A stretch of DNA of 64,000 nucleotides from Oryzomonas japonica. GTDB lineage: Bacteria > Desulfobacterota > Desulfuromonadia > Geobacterales > Pseudopelobacteraceae. A program made the translations under genes and the position numbers. The notes beneath the pieces were generated by a model that saw only the letters and a list, made by a program, of their open reading frames with translations, did not search any database and was not told where the DNA came from. The stretch lies in NCBI RefSeq assembly GCF_008802365.1, contig NZ_VZQZ01000002.1:1-64000 (forward strand), written 5' to 3'. Positions 17,606-27,562 of this stretch are shown piece after piece; position 1 is the stretch's first letter; every line of letters begins with the position of its first letter.

Positions 17606-19095
17606 TAGCGAGTACCTCTGTAGAGTTTGTCCGCGTCGTCCTCCACAACGCGGATGCCTTGCCGCTCAAGCAGTTCCCCGGTCACCTGCCACAGATGGGT
17701 AATGGCGTTGTCGTAGGTCACCACCGCCGTGATCTGGTTGTTCTTCGCCGCCACGAGGTCGTTTTCCACATCCAGCACGTCCTTGTTGGTGGCCAGGCCG
17801 ACCTCTTTCTTGCGCAGGTAGGCCCGCAGACGCTCTTCGGCGTAAGCCCTGCCCCGCTCGGCCACGGCGATCTGCTTGTAGCTGCTGCTGATGCCGCGGA
17901 TGGCGCTCTTGACATCGTTGGCGGCGTTTTCCTCAAGGCTGCGGATCTGCACCGCGGTCTGTTCGGTCTTGAGGCGGCTCTTGCGGTAATCGTTTTCGGC
18001 GGCGTTGTTGCCCAAGGGATAGGTAAAGATCAGGCCGAGGCTCCAGGCCGGGTTGTCGGCGGCGGTGAGCGTTTCCAGATTGCGGGGATAGGTGTGGTTG
18101 AGGCCGACCAGGGAACCGGAGGCGGAAAGGGAGAGATCGGGCTTAACCTTGTTGTTGTAGACGCGGGTCTGGAGTTCGGCGATCTCCAGGTTGCGCCGCT
18201 GTTCCTTGATGTCGGGACGGCTCAGGGCCAGCTTGAGCGCCGCATCTTCGTTCACCTCATAGAGGTCATGCCGGGGGAGGTCCACCGTGAGAATATCGCG
18301 GGCATCCTTTATCTGCAGCAGTAGCCTCAGGACGTCTACCTCATCGCTGACCGATTTTTCAACATCGATCAACTCCTTTTCCCGCGAGTAGACGCCGAAT
18401 TCGGCGTTGGTGATCTCCATGGCAGGGAGGACGCCGGCCGCGACCTGGGCCTTGGTGTCGCTCAGGATCTTGCGTGCCAGTTCGAGCGAGGTCTTGGCGA
18501 CCTGCAACTGCTCCCGCAGGCTGTAGAGCTTGAAATACTCGTTCCGGACCTGGGTGACGGTGGCCAACAGGCGCGTGTTGAAGTGTTCGATAGAGGCGAA
18601 CTTGGAAAGCCGCGAGACATTGATGGCCACATCCGTAGTCTCCCGCCCGAAATTTTTCAACAGCGGCTGGGTGATGGTAACCCCTAGGGTCGATTCCCAA
18701 TAGTTGCTCAGTGAACGGCTGGCGTTGGTACTGTTGAAGGCGTTATTGAAGCCGGCCGTAGCGGTCGCGCCGGTCCAGAAGAGCTGGCTCAGGGAGGCGT
18801 CGGCCTGGAACGTGCGGCCATAACTGGACCCGGAGCCGTCGACCGTGGTCGAGGGCACGGTCGAATCGCTGTAGTTCGTCTGAAGGGTCAAAAGCGGGTC
18901 ATAGATCGCCCGGTTACGGTTGATATCCGCCTCGTACTGGGCGGGATTGTACAGTTCGGCCCGCACATCCAGGTTTTTCTCCACCGCCATACGGATCGCC
19001 TCGCTGAGAGTAAGCGAGACCGTGGTGTCGGCGGCCACGGCAAGAGACGGCAGACAGATCAGCGCACATGCCAGCAAATAGGATAAACGCACAGT
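17605..19095 (-). CDS. TolC family outer membrane efflux protein
   Basis: An about 496-residue protein with a signal peptide (LLACALICLPSLAVAA) and two OEP repeats rich in coiled coil (for example VTQVRNEYFKLYSLREQL), as in TolC/CusC channels. It would form the outer membrane duct of a type I secretion or RND efflux system. No membrane-fusion or pump gene is adjacent. I favour a GTG start at 19095 behind AGGA; the frame is open to 19116. It overlaps mqnA by 1 bp. Confidence 0.85.
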   Translation of the reverse strand, partial: TVRLSYLLACALICLPSLAVAADTTVSLTLSEAIRMAVEKNLDVRAELYNPAQYEADINRNRAIYDPLLTLQTNYSDSTVPSTTVDGSGSSYGRTFQADASLSQLFWTGATATAGFNNAFNSTNASRSLSNYWESTLGVTITQPLLKNFGRETTDVAINVSRLSKFASIEHFNTRLLATVTQVRNEYFKLYSLREQLQVAKTSLELARKILSDTKAQVAAGVLPAMEITNAEFGVYSREKELIDVEKSVSDEVDVLRLLLQIKDARDILTVDLPRHDLYEVNEDAALKLALSRPDIKEQRRNLEIAELQTRVYNNKVKPDLSLSASGSLVGLNHTYPRNLETLTAADNPAWSLGLIFTYPLGNNAAENDYRKSRLKTEQTAVQIRSLEENAANDVKSAIRGISSSYKQIAVAERGRAYAEERLRAYLRKKEVGLATNKDVLDVENDLVAAKNNQITAVVTYDNAITHLWQVTGELLERQGIRVVEDDADKLYRGTR

Positions 19096-19107
19096 CCGGT
19101 TCCTTTC

Positions 19108-19144
19108 AAAAAACAAGAGGGCGAGATAGCCATCTATCCCGCCC
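19108..19144 (-). terminator. Terminator after gcvH
   Basis: GGGCGgGATAG / CTATCtCGCCC form an 11-bp stem with one mismatch and an ATGG loop, followed on the minus strand by TCTTGTTTTTTG. It closes the aro-acc-gcvH run, just ahead of the tolC-type gene. Confidence 0.75.
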
Positions 19145-19169
19145 TTTGTAGCACATATTCGCCGAAAAA

Positions 19170-19556
19170 TTAATCCTTGTTTTCCGCGTAATCGGCGTAA
19201 TCGTCGGCTGACATGAACCCCTTCAACTCGTCGTGGTCGTTGATCGTGACCTCCAACAACCAGCCGCCGTCATAGGGGTCGTCGTTCAACAGGGCCGGGT
19301 TATCGATGACCTCGTGATTGACGTTGCGCACCGTTCCGCTGAAGGGGGCATAGATATCGGCAACGGTCTTGCGCGCCTCGACGGACCCGATGGAGTCGTC
19401 CTGTTCCAGTTCATCGCCCTCTTCCGGCAACTCGACGCCCGAGATCGGCCCCAACTCTTCCTGGGCGAAATCGGTTATGCCGATTACGGCCGAATTGCCC
19501 TCGACCCTGACCCAGATATGTTCCTTTGAATATTTCAGCTCCTCAGGGCAGTCCAT
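19170..19556 (-). CDS. gcvH: Glycine cleavage system H protein
   Basis: A 128-residue lipoyl carrier. The lipoylation site is in SVEARKTVADIYAP (Lys63), within the usual barrel-sandwich. The start at 19556 has GGAG upstream; the frame is open to 19583. It lies 4 bp after accC and has no gcvT or gcvP neighbour, so it could serve glycine cleavage encoded elsewhere, lipoate relay, or another lipoyl-dependent process. Confidence 0.88.
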   Translation of the reverse strand: MDCPEELKYSKEHIWVRVEGNSAVIGITDFAQEELGPISGVELPEEGDELEQDDSIGSVEARKTVADIYAPFSGTVRNVNHEVIDNPALLNDDPYDGGWLLEVTINDHDELKGFMSADDYADYAENKD

Positions 19557-19560
19557 AGCG

Positions 19561-20901
19561 TCACTCCAAGACAATCCTTTCAAGGAAGGAGGTATCGATG
19601 TCTCCCTCGATGAAATCCTTGTTCGCCATAATCCGTTTGTGGAAGGATACGGTGGTCTTGATCCCTTCGATGATGTACTCGTCGAGAGCCCTCGACATGC
19701 GCCGGATGGCGTCTTCGCGCGTTTCGGCGTGGACGATCAGTTTGGCGATCATGGAGTCGTAGTAGGGTACGACGGTGTATTGGTCATAGACGAAGGAATC
19801 CACCCGCACCCCCAAACCTCCCGGCGGATGGTAGGCGGTGATCTTTCCGGGACAGGGGGTGAATTTGATCGGGTCTTCGGCGTTGATGCGACACTCGATG
19901 GCGTGGCCGTTGATCTTGATATCCTCCTGCTTATACCGGAGGGGCACGCCTGCGGCGGAGAGGATCTGCTCCCGGACGATATCGACGCCGGTCACCATCT
20001 CGGTCACCGGATGCTCGACCTGCACACGGGTGTTCATCTCCATGAAATAGAAATTGTTTTGCTTATCGACCAGGAACTCCACCGTCCCGACGCTGTTATA
20101 CCCGACGGCAGCGGCGGCCTTGACCGCGGCGTTCCCCATGATCTCGCGCAGTTCGGGGGTAATTACCGTTGAAGGCGCTTCCTCGATCAGTTTTTGATGA
20201 CGACGCTGAATGGAGCAATCACGTTCTCCCAAGTGAATGACGTGGCCGTGCTTGTCGGCCAGTATCTGAATCTCCACGTGGCGGGGCCGCTCACAGTACT
20301 TCTCGATGTACACCTCGGGGTTGCCGAAACCGGCCTGGGCCTCGGCGCGCGCCGTGGCAAAGGCATTGGGCAGGGCTGCCTGGGAATGGACGATCTTCAT
20401 CCCCCTTCCCCCGCCGCCGGCAGTTGCCTTGATGATCACCGGAAAACCGATCTTTTTGGCGGTCTTGATTGCGTCATCGACCGTTTTAACCCCTTCCTTG
20501 GTACCGGGCAGGATCGGCACGCCATGCTTGATAACCGCCTGGCGGGCACTGATCTTATCACCCATGATACGCATGCTTTCGGGGCTGGGGCCGATGAACG
20601 TGATACCGCACTTTTCGCATACCTCGGCAAAATTGGCGTTCTCGGAGAGAAATCCGTAACCGGGATGGATCGCTTCGGCATCGGTCAGCTCTGCGGCGCT
20701 GATGATGGCGTTGATATTGAGGTAACTCTGCGCGCTGGACGCCGGGCCGATACAGACGCTTTCGTCGGCCAGCTTCACGTGGAGCGAGTTGCTGTCGGCC
20801 TGGGAATAGACCGCAACGGTCTTGATACCCAACTCTTTGCAGGCCCGAATCACGCGGATGGCGATCTCGCCACGATTGGCGATGAGAACTTTATGGAACA
20901 T
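19561..20901 (-). CDS. accC: Acetyl-CoA carboxylase biotin carboxylase subunit
   Basis: A 446-residue ATP-grasp enzyme, standard length. It carboxylates the biotin of AccB with bicarbonate and ATP, the first half-reaction of malonyl-CoA synthesis. Motifs: N-terminal [17 protein letters not shown], the Gly-rich loop [25 protein letters not shown] and [14 protein letters not shown]. It follows accB by 30 bp. Confidence 0.96.
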   Translation of the reverse strand: MFHKVLIANRGEIAIRVIRACKELGIKTVAVYSQADSNSLHVKLADESVCIGPASSAQSYLNINAIISAAELTDAEAIHPGYGFLSENANFAEVCEKCGITFIGPSPESMRIMGDKISARQAVIKHGVPILPGTKEGVKTVDDAIKTAKKIGFPVIIKATAGGGGRGMKIVHSQAALPNAFATARAEAQAGFGNPEVYIEKYCERPRHVEIQILADKHGHVIHLGERDCSIQRRHQKLIEEAPSTVITPELREIMGNAAVKAAAAVGYNSVGTVEFLVDKQNNFYFMEMNTRVQVEHPVTEMVTGVDIVREQILSAAGVPLRYKQEDIKINGHAIECRINAEDPIKFTPCPGKITAYHPPGGLGVRVDSFVYDQYTVVPYYDSMIAKLIVHAETREDAIRRMSRALDEYIIEGIKTTVSFHKRIMANKDFIEGDIDTSFLERIVLE

Positions 20902-20931
20902 GGAGGTTAACCCCTTGGACTGAAGTAAGAT

Positions 20932-21402
20932 TTAGAGCTTTTCAACAATAAACAGCGCATCGCCGAACTCTACCGGCTGGGCGTTTTCTTTACAGATCTT
21001 GACGATCTTGCAGCGATATTCGGCCTCAATCTCATTCATCAGCTTCATGGCTTCGACGATGCACAAGACCTGCCCCTTTTCAACGACCTGCCCGACCTCT
21101 GCGTAGGGAGCGGCATCCGGTGCAGGCGCCCGGTAGAAGGTCCCCACGATGGGTGAGTTGACGGTTTCGCCGGTTTCAGCGGGCGCCTCGGCGGCAGGGG
21201 CAGCGGCAGGAGCGGCAACGGCGGAGGGAGCTTGCTGCTGTGGGGCTGCATACGCCTGGGGAGCGGGAGCCGCGACGGCGACATATTCAGTTTTGGGACC
21301 GCGACGGATGACGACCTTTTCATCGGAGTTGTCCATTTCAAACTCGGTAATATCCGTCTCGGTAACCATCTTTATCAGTACTTTCAAGTCTTTAATGTCC
21401 AT
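20932..21402 (-). CDS. accB: Biotin carboxyl carrier protein of acetyl-CoA carboxylase
   Basis: A 156-residue BCCP. A short N-terminal domain, an Ala/Pro-rich linker (about residues 43-80) and a biotinyl domain with EAMKLMNE (Lys120). The ATG at 21402 has AGGAG upstream; a GTG directly before it is in frame. It is the middle of the common pepP-accB-accC arrangement. Confidence 0.95.
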   Translation of the reverse strand: MDIKDLKVLIKMVTETDITEFEMDNSDEKVVIRRGPKTEYVAVAAPAPQAYAAPQQQAPSAVAAPAAAPAAEAPAETGETVNSPIVGTFYRAPAPDAAPYAEVGQVVEKGQVLCIVEAMKLMNEIEAEYRCKIVKICKENAQPVEFGDALFIVEKL

Positions 21403-21464
21403 CACGTTTCTCCTTTAAATACAGTTTCATGGTGGCGGGAACGTTACGTCCCCGGTAAATAGTA

Positions 21465-22532
21465 CTACAAAATGAACAGATCCTTGGGCACCCCGGTCAG
21501 CACCCGGCAACCGTCGGCGGTGACCGCAACCGTGTCCTCGATCCTGACGCCCCCGAAACCGGGGATATAGATGCCGGGTTCAATAGTGAAGACCATCCCC
21601 TCGGCTGCAACTGCGTCGCCGCGGGGGGAGAGCACCGGTTTTTCGTGAATTTCCAGGCCGACGCCATGCCCCAACCCATGCCCGAAGTAGTCGCCGTAGC
21701 CGCATTCCCGTATGTACTCCCGGGCCACGGCATCCAATTCCTTGCAGGAGATTCCGGGTTTGACCGCGGCGATGGCCATGTCGTGGGCGGTTCTGACGAT
21801 TTCGTGGATAGTCCGTTGTCGCTCGCCCGGGTCGCCTATCGCCACGGTGACCGTCTCGTCGGAGTAGTAGCCGTCCTTGACGGCGCCAAAGTCGATCGTG
21901 ACCAGTTCACCGGCCTGAAGCGCCTTCTCGGAGGCGACACCATGGGGCATGGAGCCGCGCACGCCCGAGGCAACGATAAAATCGAACGCCCTGCCGTCCG
22001 CTCCGCGCCGGCGCATCTCCATTTCCAATTCCAGGGCAATCTCCACCTCTTTGACACCCGGCTTCAGGAGCGGCCTGATCGCCAAAAGGGCGGCAGATGA
22101 GAGGGCAGCCACATCGGAAAGCCGTTGCAGTTCATCGGCATCCTTGCAGAAACGAATATCATCAAGGTCAGCTCCGAGAGCCACCAGTTCGTGGCCGTCC
22201 AGAGCGGCGGAAAGCGTTTTGAAGAACGCTACGCTGGTGTAGGACGCCTCGAAGCCTATTCGAGAAAGACCTTGGTCCTTCACCAGGGTGGCGAGAGTTC
22301 CCAGCCTGGAGGCAACTTCCAGGACCTCCGCACCCCCGACCTCACCGGATGCCTGGGTGGTGTACCGCGAATCGCAGAGAAACCAGCCCGCATCCCGTGT
22401 CAGCAGCAAAGCGCCTTCCGTCCCTGTGAAACCGCACAGATAGCGGATGTTGTGCAGATTTGTGAACAGAATGCAGTCCAGCGAATAATCTTCGAAGAAC
22501 CGGGCCAGATGCGAGCGCCTGTTTTTTAGCAT
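21465..22532 (-). CDS. pepP: Xaa-Pro peptidase, M24 family
   Basis: A creatinase-fold metallopeptidase of about 355 residues. The C-terminal half carries the dinuclear metal ligands in TIDFGAVKDGYYSDE, HGLGHGVGLEIHE and FTIEPGIYIPG. It cleaves Xaa-Pro bonds in peptides. I take the ATG at 22532, which gives the standard family N-terminus; the frame is open to 22610 without a good ribosome-binding site, and the signal for 22532 is weak too. It lies between aroQ and accB. Confidence 0.88.
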   Translation of the reverse strand: MLKNRRSHLARFFEDYSLDCILFTNLHNIRYLCGFTGTEGALLLTRDAGWFLCDSRYTTQASGEVGGAEVLEVASRLGTLATLVKDQGLSRIGFEASYTSVAFFKTLSAALDGHELVALGADLDDIRFCKDADELQRLSDVAALSSAALLAIRPLLKPGVKEVEIALELEMEMRRRGADGRAFDFIVASGVRGSMPHGVASEKALQAGELVTIDFGAVKDGYYSDETVTVAIGDPGERQRTIHEIVRTAHDMAIAAVKPGISCKELDAVAREYIRECGYGDYFGHGLGHGVGLEIHEKPVLSPRGDAVAAEGMVFTIEPGIYIPGFGGVRIEDTVAVTADGCRVLTGVPKDLFIL

Positions 22533-22615
22533 AAATGAAACCACCATCACAAACAGTTTTTGAATATCCGGCAACAGTTTTGTCGACAGGGGAACGATGC
22601 GAAGAGCCAAGCGGA

Positions 22616-23053
22616 CTAGGATTTTTTACCATAACTAAACAGAGCGCGCAAGCCAAGCAGATAACTGTCGCGGCCAAAGCCGCAAATCTGGCCCACCGCC
22701 AGCGCGGCGGTCAGACTCCGCTGGCGGAACTCTTCACGGCGGTGGATGTTGGAAAGATGGACTTCGACAAAAGGAATTCCTACCGCCGCCAGCGCGTCGC
22801 GGATGGCAACGCTGGTGTGGGTATAGGCCGCCGGGTTGATGACAATACCGTCATACCGTCCCGCGCAATCCTGAATGGCGTCGATCAGGGCTCCCTCCGA
22901 GTTTGACTGCATAAAGGCCACGGAGCACCCCAGTTCGGCGGCCAGTTGTTCAAGGGAGGTGTTTATCTCGTCCAGGGTCACTGAACCATAGACCTCCGGT
23001 TCTCGACGGCCGAGCAGATTGAGGTTGGGACCATGCAGGACAAGGAATTTCAT
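22616..23053 (-). CDS. aroQ: 3-dehydroquinate dehydratase, type II
   Basis: A 145-residue type II dehydroquinase. It removes water from 3-dehydroquinate in the shikimate pathway. Catalytic features: [17 protein letters not shown] with the Arg and Tyr, NPAAYTHTS, and [14 protein letters not shown]. It follows the roadblock gene directly and belongs to the aro run. Confidence 0.95.
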   Translation of the reverse strand: MKFLVLHGPNLNLLGRREPEVYGSVTLDEINTSLEQLAAELGCSVAFMQSNSEGALIDAIQDCAGRYDGIVINPAAYTHTSVAIRDALAAVGIPFVEVHLSNIHRREEFRQRSLTAALAVGQICGFGRDSYLLGLRALFSYGKKS

Positions 23054-23055
23054 GA

Positions 23056-23418
23056 CTAAGCCAGTTCCCGTGCCAGGTCGTAGCCTTTGAGACGCAGCAG
23101 GTAGCGTCCCTTGCCAAAATTGCCGTCCCTGGTCATGATCAGGACCGTAAAGAGGTCCTCGTTCAGGACACGAAGTGCCACCCGTGTCTGGTTGGTGGTT
23201 ATGGAAACCTCTTCCATGGCGCCGGCCTTGACGAGTTCGGCGGCACGTTTTATTTCCTTGAGAACCGTCGCATACTCCACCGACAGGGATTGAAGATCGA
23301 AGCCGGACTGGGGAACCGTAATCTCGTCAACGGGGATACCGTCGTAGGCCATGATCATCGCAGCCAAAGCGCCTTCGACATTATCAACGATATCTTTCAG
23401 GGTGTCCCTTATCGACAT
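23056..23418 (-). CDS. Roadblock/LC7 domain protein
   Basis: A 120-residue protein that is a single roadblock/LC7 domain. In bacteria these often partner small Ras-like GTPases (MglA/MglB type), but no GTPase gene is in this window. The start at 23418 follows AGGAGG with good spacing and overlaps the end of the TPR gene by 10 bp. Its linkage to the TPR gene and the aro genes is probably ancestral gene order rather than function. Confidence 0.8.
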   Translation of the reverse strand: MSIRDTLKDIVDNVEGALAAMIMAYDGIPVDEITVPQSGFDLQSLSVEYATVLKEIKRAAELVKAGAMEEVSITTNQTRVALRVLNEDLFTVLIMTRDGNFGKGRYLLRLKGYDLARELA

Positions 23419-24392
23419 GCTTTGATCCTCCTGATATTTTCCAGCCACCCCTCAAGAGTTTCAAGGGCATTGTCAGCCTCTCCCCGTGGCTGAAGGCCCG
23501 TATCGGCAACCGCTGACGCCGCGGGAGGCGGTTCGAACCGCACCTCGTCGGAATCGCCGTATTCTGCCTGATCGCCATCGTCAGGGGGTGCCGGGGCGGT
23601 ATCGTCCCATGGCTCGGCCTGACTCGCCCCGGCGGCCGAAAGTTCGGCAACGCGGGCCAGTGCGACACGATTCGCAGGGTCGTCGGCAAGGATAGTCTGA
23701 TAGATGGCGAGCGCCTTGGATACAAATCCCTGCTGCACGTAAAGCTCGGCAAGGGTTGTCGTGGAAAGGGGATCGTGGTGGGCGGCAGCCGCCTGTTCCG
23801 ACTCCTCTGCGTCGTCTGCGGGCATCTCTTCAACCAGGTCGCTTTCGTCCAACTCCAGGACTTCCAGATCCTCGATGATTTCCTCTTCATCGTCAAAGGA
23901 GGTGAATTCAGCATCCTGATGCTCCGGTTGGGCAACCGGCGTCACAACGGCAGGCGAAAATCCGCGGGCAGCGTGGCCGATGGCCTCCAACTCGATACGG
24001 CATTCCTCATCATCAGGATTCAGGTCCAGTACGGTATTCAGCACCCTGATGGCGGCCTGTTCGTTTCCCGATCCGGCGTAGAGCCGGCCCAACAGTTTCA
24101 AGGAATCCCTGTCTTCGGGCATCGCGGCAACAACCTGTTCCAACGCCGACCGGCACTCGTCCGTCAACCCCTTGGCATGGCAGGCCAAGGCCAGAGCCCG
24201 CTGGCCGGCTACATGGCCCGGATGTTGTGCCACGCCTTTTCGGGCGACATGGAGCGCATCGTCCGTCAAGCCGACCTTGAGATAGATCTCTGCCAGTCGG
24301 GCGAAGCAGAAAGAATCCGGGTTTGCCGCAAGACGTTCCTCGTATGCCTTGATCTCCGTCCAGAATGACCCGCTGCCCTGCTGCATGATCAC
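23409..24392 (-). CDS. Tetratricopeptide repeat protein
   Basis: A 327-residue cytoplasmic protein. TPR-like repeats occupy about residues 10-135 and 195-240, separated by an acidic stretch rich in Glu/Asp (about 155-190), with a low-complexity Pro/Asp-rich region before the C-terminus. There is no signal peptide. It overlaps aroB by 4 bp and the roadblock gene by 10 bp. The first codon may be GTG (24392) or the ATG two codons later. Its role is unknown; it may act with the roadblock protein as a scaffold. Confidence 0.78.
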   Translation of the reverse strand: MIMQQGSGSFWTEIKAYEERLAANPDSFCFARLAEIYLKVGLTDDALHVARKGVAQHPGHVAGQRALALACHAKGLTDECRSALEQVVAAMPEDRDSLKLLGRLYAGSGNEQAAIRVLNTVLDLNPDDEECRIELEAIGHAARGFSPAVVTPVAQPEHQDAEFTSFDDEEEIIEDLEVLELDESDLVEEMPADDAEESEQAAAAHHDPLSTTTLAELYVQQGFVSKALAIYQTILADDPANRVALARVAELSAAGASQAEPWDDTAPAPPDDGDQAEYGDSDEVRFEPPPAASAVADTGLQPRGEADNALETLEGWLENIRRIKACR

Positions 24393-25468
24393 ACCCCCAG
24401 CCCGCTTAACGCAAGTAATTCTTCCGGTGAAAGTTGGGCAACAGTATAGTTGCCGATCCCCTGATTGCAGATAAAATTGATGGTTCCCGCCCGGCTTTTC
24501 TTATCCTTGAGCAGGGCATCCAGCAGCCGCGTACGCTCGACCGCCGGCGGCGCAACGGATAGCCCGAGGCTGCCGAGCAGCGCCGTTATCCTGGCCACGT
24601 CATCATCCCCGCATTCCCCCCGCCGGACGCATATACGCGCCGCCAGCACCATACCAATCGCCACCGCTTCGCCATGTACCAGGCTACGGTAACCGGCCAG
24701 GGTCTCCAGGGCGTGCCCCAGCGTATGACCATAATTGAGCGCTTCGCGCGGGCCGGCCTCTTTTTCATCCAGCTCAACCACCCGGGCCTTCAATTCGCAG
24801 CAGCGCCGGATAATCATCATCAGACACTCGCGCTCCATTGCCTGCAGCGCATCCACGTTCTGCTCCAAATACTCGAAAAAGGGCCCGTCAATGGCGACAC
24901 CATACTTGACAACCTCGGCAAGGCCGGCGCGATATTCCCGCTGCGGCAGCGTTGCCAGGGTGTCCACGTCGATCAGCACCAGTCGCGGCTGGTAAAAGGC
25001 GCCGATCAGGTTCTTTCCCTGGGGGTGGTCGATGGCCGTTTTGCCACCGACACTGCTGTCCACCTGGGCCAAGAGCGTTGTCGGCACCTGGACGAATGGT
25101 ATGCCGCGCATGAACGTCGCCGCGGCGAAACCGGCCAGATCGCCCACCACGCCGCCGCCAAGGGCGACGATGAACGATCTCCGGTCCATTCCGGCCGCTA
25201 TCAGGGCATCATAGACACTGCCCAGCGTAGCCGCATTCTTGAACTCCTCGCCATCGGGCATTTCAATCAGCGTGACCGGATAGCCGGCATCGGCCAATGA
25301 ACGGCGGACCGTATCGCCATACAGGGCATTCACCGTCGGGTTGGTGACAACCGCCGCCCGGCCGGTCAGCCCCAGAGAGGCGCAACTCCGTCCGAGCTCC
25401 GGCAATGAGCCGCTTCCGATCTGGATGTCGTAACTGCTTTCTCCCAGGTTGACGGTCACTACGCTCAC
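24389..25468 (-). CDS. aroB: 3-dehydroquinate synthase
   Basis: A 359-residue NAD-dependent enzyme that cyclises DAHP to 3-dehydroquinate. Motifs: DGEEFKN, the nucleotide-binding ALGGGVVGDLAGFAAATFMRG region, VPTTLLAQVDSSVGGKT and the metal-binding ALNYGHTLGHALE. It overlaps aroK by 4 bp upstream and the TPR gene by 4 bp downstream. Confidence 0.96.
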   Translation of the reverse strand: MSVVTVNLGESSYDIQIGSGSLPELGRSCASLGLTGRAAVVTNPTVNALYGDTVRRSLADAGYPVTLIEMPDGEEFKNAATLGSVYDALIAAGMDRRSFIVALGGGVVGDLAGFAAATFMRGIPFVQVPTTLLAQVDSSVGGKTAIDHPQGKNLIGAFYQPRLVLIDVDTLATLPQREYRAGLAEVVKYGVAIDGPFFEYLEQNVDALQAMERECLMMIIRRCCELKARVVELDEKEAGPREALNYGHTLGHALETLAGYRSLVHGEAVAIGMVLAARICVRRGECGDDDVARITALLGSLGLSVAPPAVERTRLLDALLKDKKSRAGTINFICNQGIGNYTVAQLSPEELLALSGLGV

Positions 25469-25983
25469 GCTGCCAAGCCCCTTAAATACCCCAGAATCAC
25501 TGCCGCCACATCTTCCACGGATTTCCCATCCGTGTCAATTCTAATATCGGCGTCGCTATAAAATTGTTCCCGCTGTTCCATGAGCAGCTTCGCACGCTTT
25601 GCGGGGTCGTCGCCGGCATACAGAGGCCGGTCCTGGGCGCCGGAAAGGCGCTCCATGATCCGCTCGAACGGAGCGGTCAGGTTGACCACCACCCCGGATG
25701 CCCGCATCAGGGTACGGTTTGCCTCGGCAATGACCGCGCCGCCGCCGGTTGCGATAACCGCCCCGCCCCGGCGCAGGGCATGTTCAAGGCACGTGCTCTC
25801 CAGGGCGCGGAAAGCCGCCTCCCCGTCTTTGGCAAAGATTTCGTTGATGGAGCGGCCCGCCATGGCAACGACCTCCGCATCCAGATCAATGAAGGGGCAC
25901 GCAAGCCTGGCGGCCAGCAGGCGCCCGACACAGCTTTTGCCGGCCCCCATAAAGCCGGTGAGGATCAGCGGCCGGTCAAGCAT
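25465..25983 (-). CDS. aroK: Shikimate kinase
   Basis: A 172-residue P-loop kinase. Walker A GFMGAGKS at residues 10-17, DLDAEV with the Asp that binds shikimate, ATGGGAVI and the RPLY lid region. It phosphorylates shikimate at the 3-position. The ATG at 25983 overlaps aroC by 8 bp; the longer frame to 26064 lies inside aroC and is not used. Confidence 0.94.
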   Translation of the reverse strand: MLDRPLILTGFMGAGKSCVGRLLAARLACPFIDLDAEVVAMAGRSINEIFAKDGEAAFRALESTCLEHALRRGGAVIATGGGAVIAEANRTLMRASGVVVNLTAPFERIMERLSGAQDRPLYAGDDPAKRAKLLMEQREQFYSDADIRIDTDGKSVEDVAAVILGYLRGLAA

Positions 25984-27163
25984 TGCGTACCTGAGTCCGG
26001 TACCCCTCATAGTTGCGCCGAATCTCTGCGACCGAATCGCCGCCGAATTTTTCCAGGAAGGCATTGGCGATCTCTATGGCCACGACCGCCTCGGCCACTA
26101 CCAGGGCCGCCGGCACCGCGCAGGTGTCGGAGCGTTCCACTGCCGCCTCATACGGTTCATGGGTCTGCATGTCAACGGAGCGGAGCGGTTTATAGAGGGT
26201 GGGAATCGGCTTCATGGCCGCCCTGAGCACAATGACCTCGCCGTTGGACATCCCCCCCTCGATGCCGCCGGCGCGGTTGGTCTGGCGATAATAGGCGGTT
26301 GCCGCCCCCAGCCCGAGTCGCCCTTCATCCCGGAACAGTTCGTCATGCACGCGGGAGCCCGGCCGGCGGGCGGCATCGAAGCCGATGCCCACCTCCACCC
26401 CCTTGATTGCCTGGACGCTCATCAAAGCCATCGCCAGGCGGGCATCCAGCTTGCGATCCCACTGGACATGGCTGCCGAGTCCGGGGGGGACGCCAATGAC
26501 CTGCACCTCCACAACCCCTCCCAGGGTATCGCCGTCGGCCTGGCTGAAATCGATCAGGCGCTTCATCTCCAATTCCGCCTCGCGGTCGCAACAGAAGAGC
26601 TCCGACTGTGCGGCGATGCCCCATAATTCCTCAAACGGCCGTTCGGGCTGTTGTGCCGCGATCCCCCCGACCTCGGCCACGAATCCGCCTACCGTAACGC
26701 CGAACTCGCGCAGCAGCGCTTTCGCCACGGCGCCCACGGCGACGCGCACGGCCGTTTCACGGGCGCTGGAACGTTCCAGAATGTTGCGCACATCATCGTG
26801 CCCATACTTCAGCGCCCCGGTCAGGTCGGCATGTCCGGGCCGGGGGCGGGTCACCGCGCCATCTTCTTGACGATGTGCCGCCAGCGGCGACATCTTCTCC
26901 TGCCAGTTTTCCCAGTCGCGGTTGCGTACCACCAGTGTCACCGGGGAGCCCAGGGTTTCGCCCCAGCGCACACCCGACAGAATAGCAACCGTATCCGTCT
27001 CGATCTTCATCCGGTCACCGCGGCCGTAGCCTTGCTGGCGCCGTGCCAAGTCCCGGTCGATACCTTCGGCGGCAAGCCGGGTGCCGGCCGGAAGGCCTTC
27101 GATAATCGCCGTCAATTGCGGCCCATGGGATTCCCCCGCAGTCAGGTAGCGGAACACACTCAC
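25976..27163 (-). CDS. aroC: Chorismate synthase
   Basis: A 395-residue FMN-dependent enzyme that makes chorismate from EPSP. Signatures GESHGP, the [13 protein letters not shown] segment, [16 protein letters not shown] and RPGSRVHDE are present. First gene of the long aro run; chorismate also feeds mqnA nearby. Confidence 0.96.
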   Translation of the reverse strand: MSVFRYLTAGESHGPQLTAIIEGLPAGTRLAAEGIDRDLARRQQGYGRGDRMKIETDTVAILSGVRWGETLGSPVTLVVRNRDWENWQEKMSPLAAHRQEDGAVTRPRPGHADLTGALKYGHDDVRNILERSSARETAVRVAVGAVAKALLREFGVTVGGFVAEVGGIAAQQPERPFEELWGIAAQSELFCCDREAELEMKRLIDFSQADGDTLGGVVEVQVIGVPPGLGSHVQWDRKLDARLAMALMSVQAIKGVEVGIGFDAARRPGSRVHDELFRDEGRLGLGAATAYYRQTNRAGGIEGGMSNGEVIVLRAAMKPIPTLYKPLRSVDMQTHEPYEAAVERSDTCAVPAALVVAEAVVAIEIANAFLEKFGGDSVAEIRRNYEGYRTQVRNA

Positions 27164-27562
27164 AAAAAGCCTCCCGTGAATCTCTCGAAATTGTTCCTAA
27201 ATTAGCATTTAACCCCGACAGACGGCAAGGCAAAACAGTTATCCTCCCAGGTGTATCCCTCTGGAGGCTGAAAGAGAGCTTCCACAAAGATCCCGATTAT
27301 TTTGAGGGATACCCGTAAATGTCAATTCCGCGATGCGGGGCGTCTGGGGCACAAACAGAAAGTGTCGTGGGTGAGGATGATTTCAAAAACGTGGCGCGAT
27401 TAAAGCAATGTAAAACGGTATATGACAGATATGGCAAGATGGGACATTTTAAAAATGCGTGCCGATAATGTGGCGGATGAGAAATGAGCGCCAGAAAAGC
27501 TCCTCAATGATTCGAATGGTCAGAACGGCGCCAGTCCCCCACGGCATCGCACGCAGCAGTCA
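27164..27562. other. 399-bp intergenic region upstream of aroC
   Basis: No gene is supported here. On the minus strand a TTGACA (27316-27321) is followed by a weak A/T-rich -10 region. A perfect 9-bp inverted repeat (GTATCCCTC at 27253-27261, GAGGGATAC at 27304-27312) lies in the presumed aroC leader and might form a structured 5' UTR or an operator. The half nearest prsR shows nothing I can name. Confidence 0.4.
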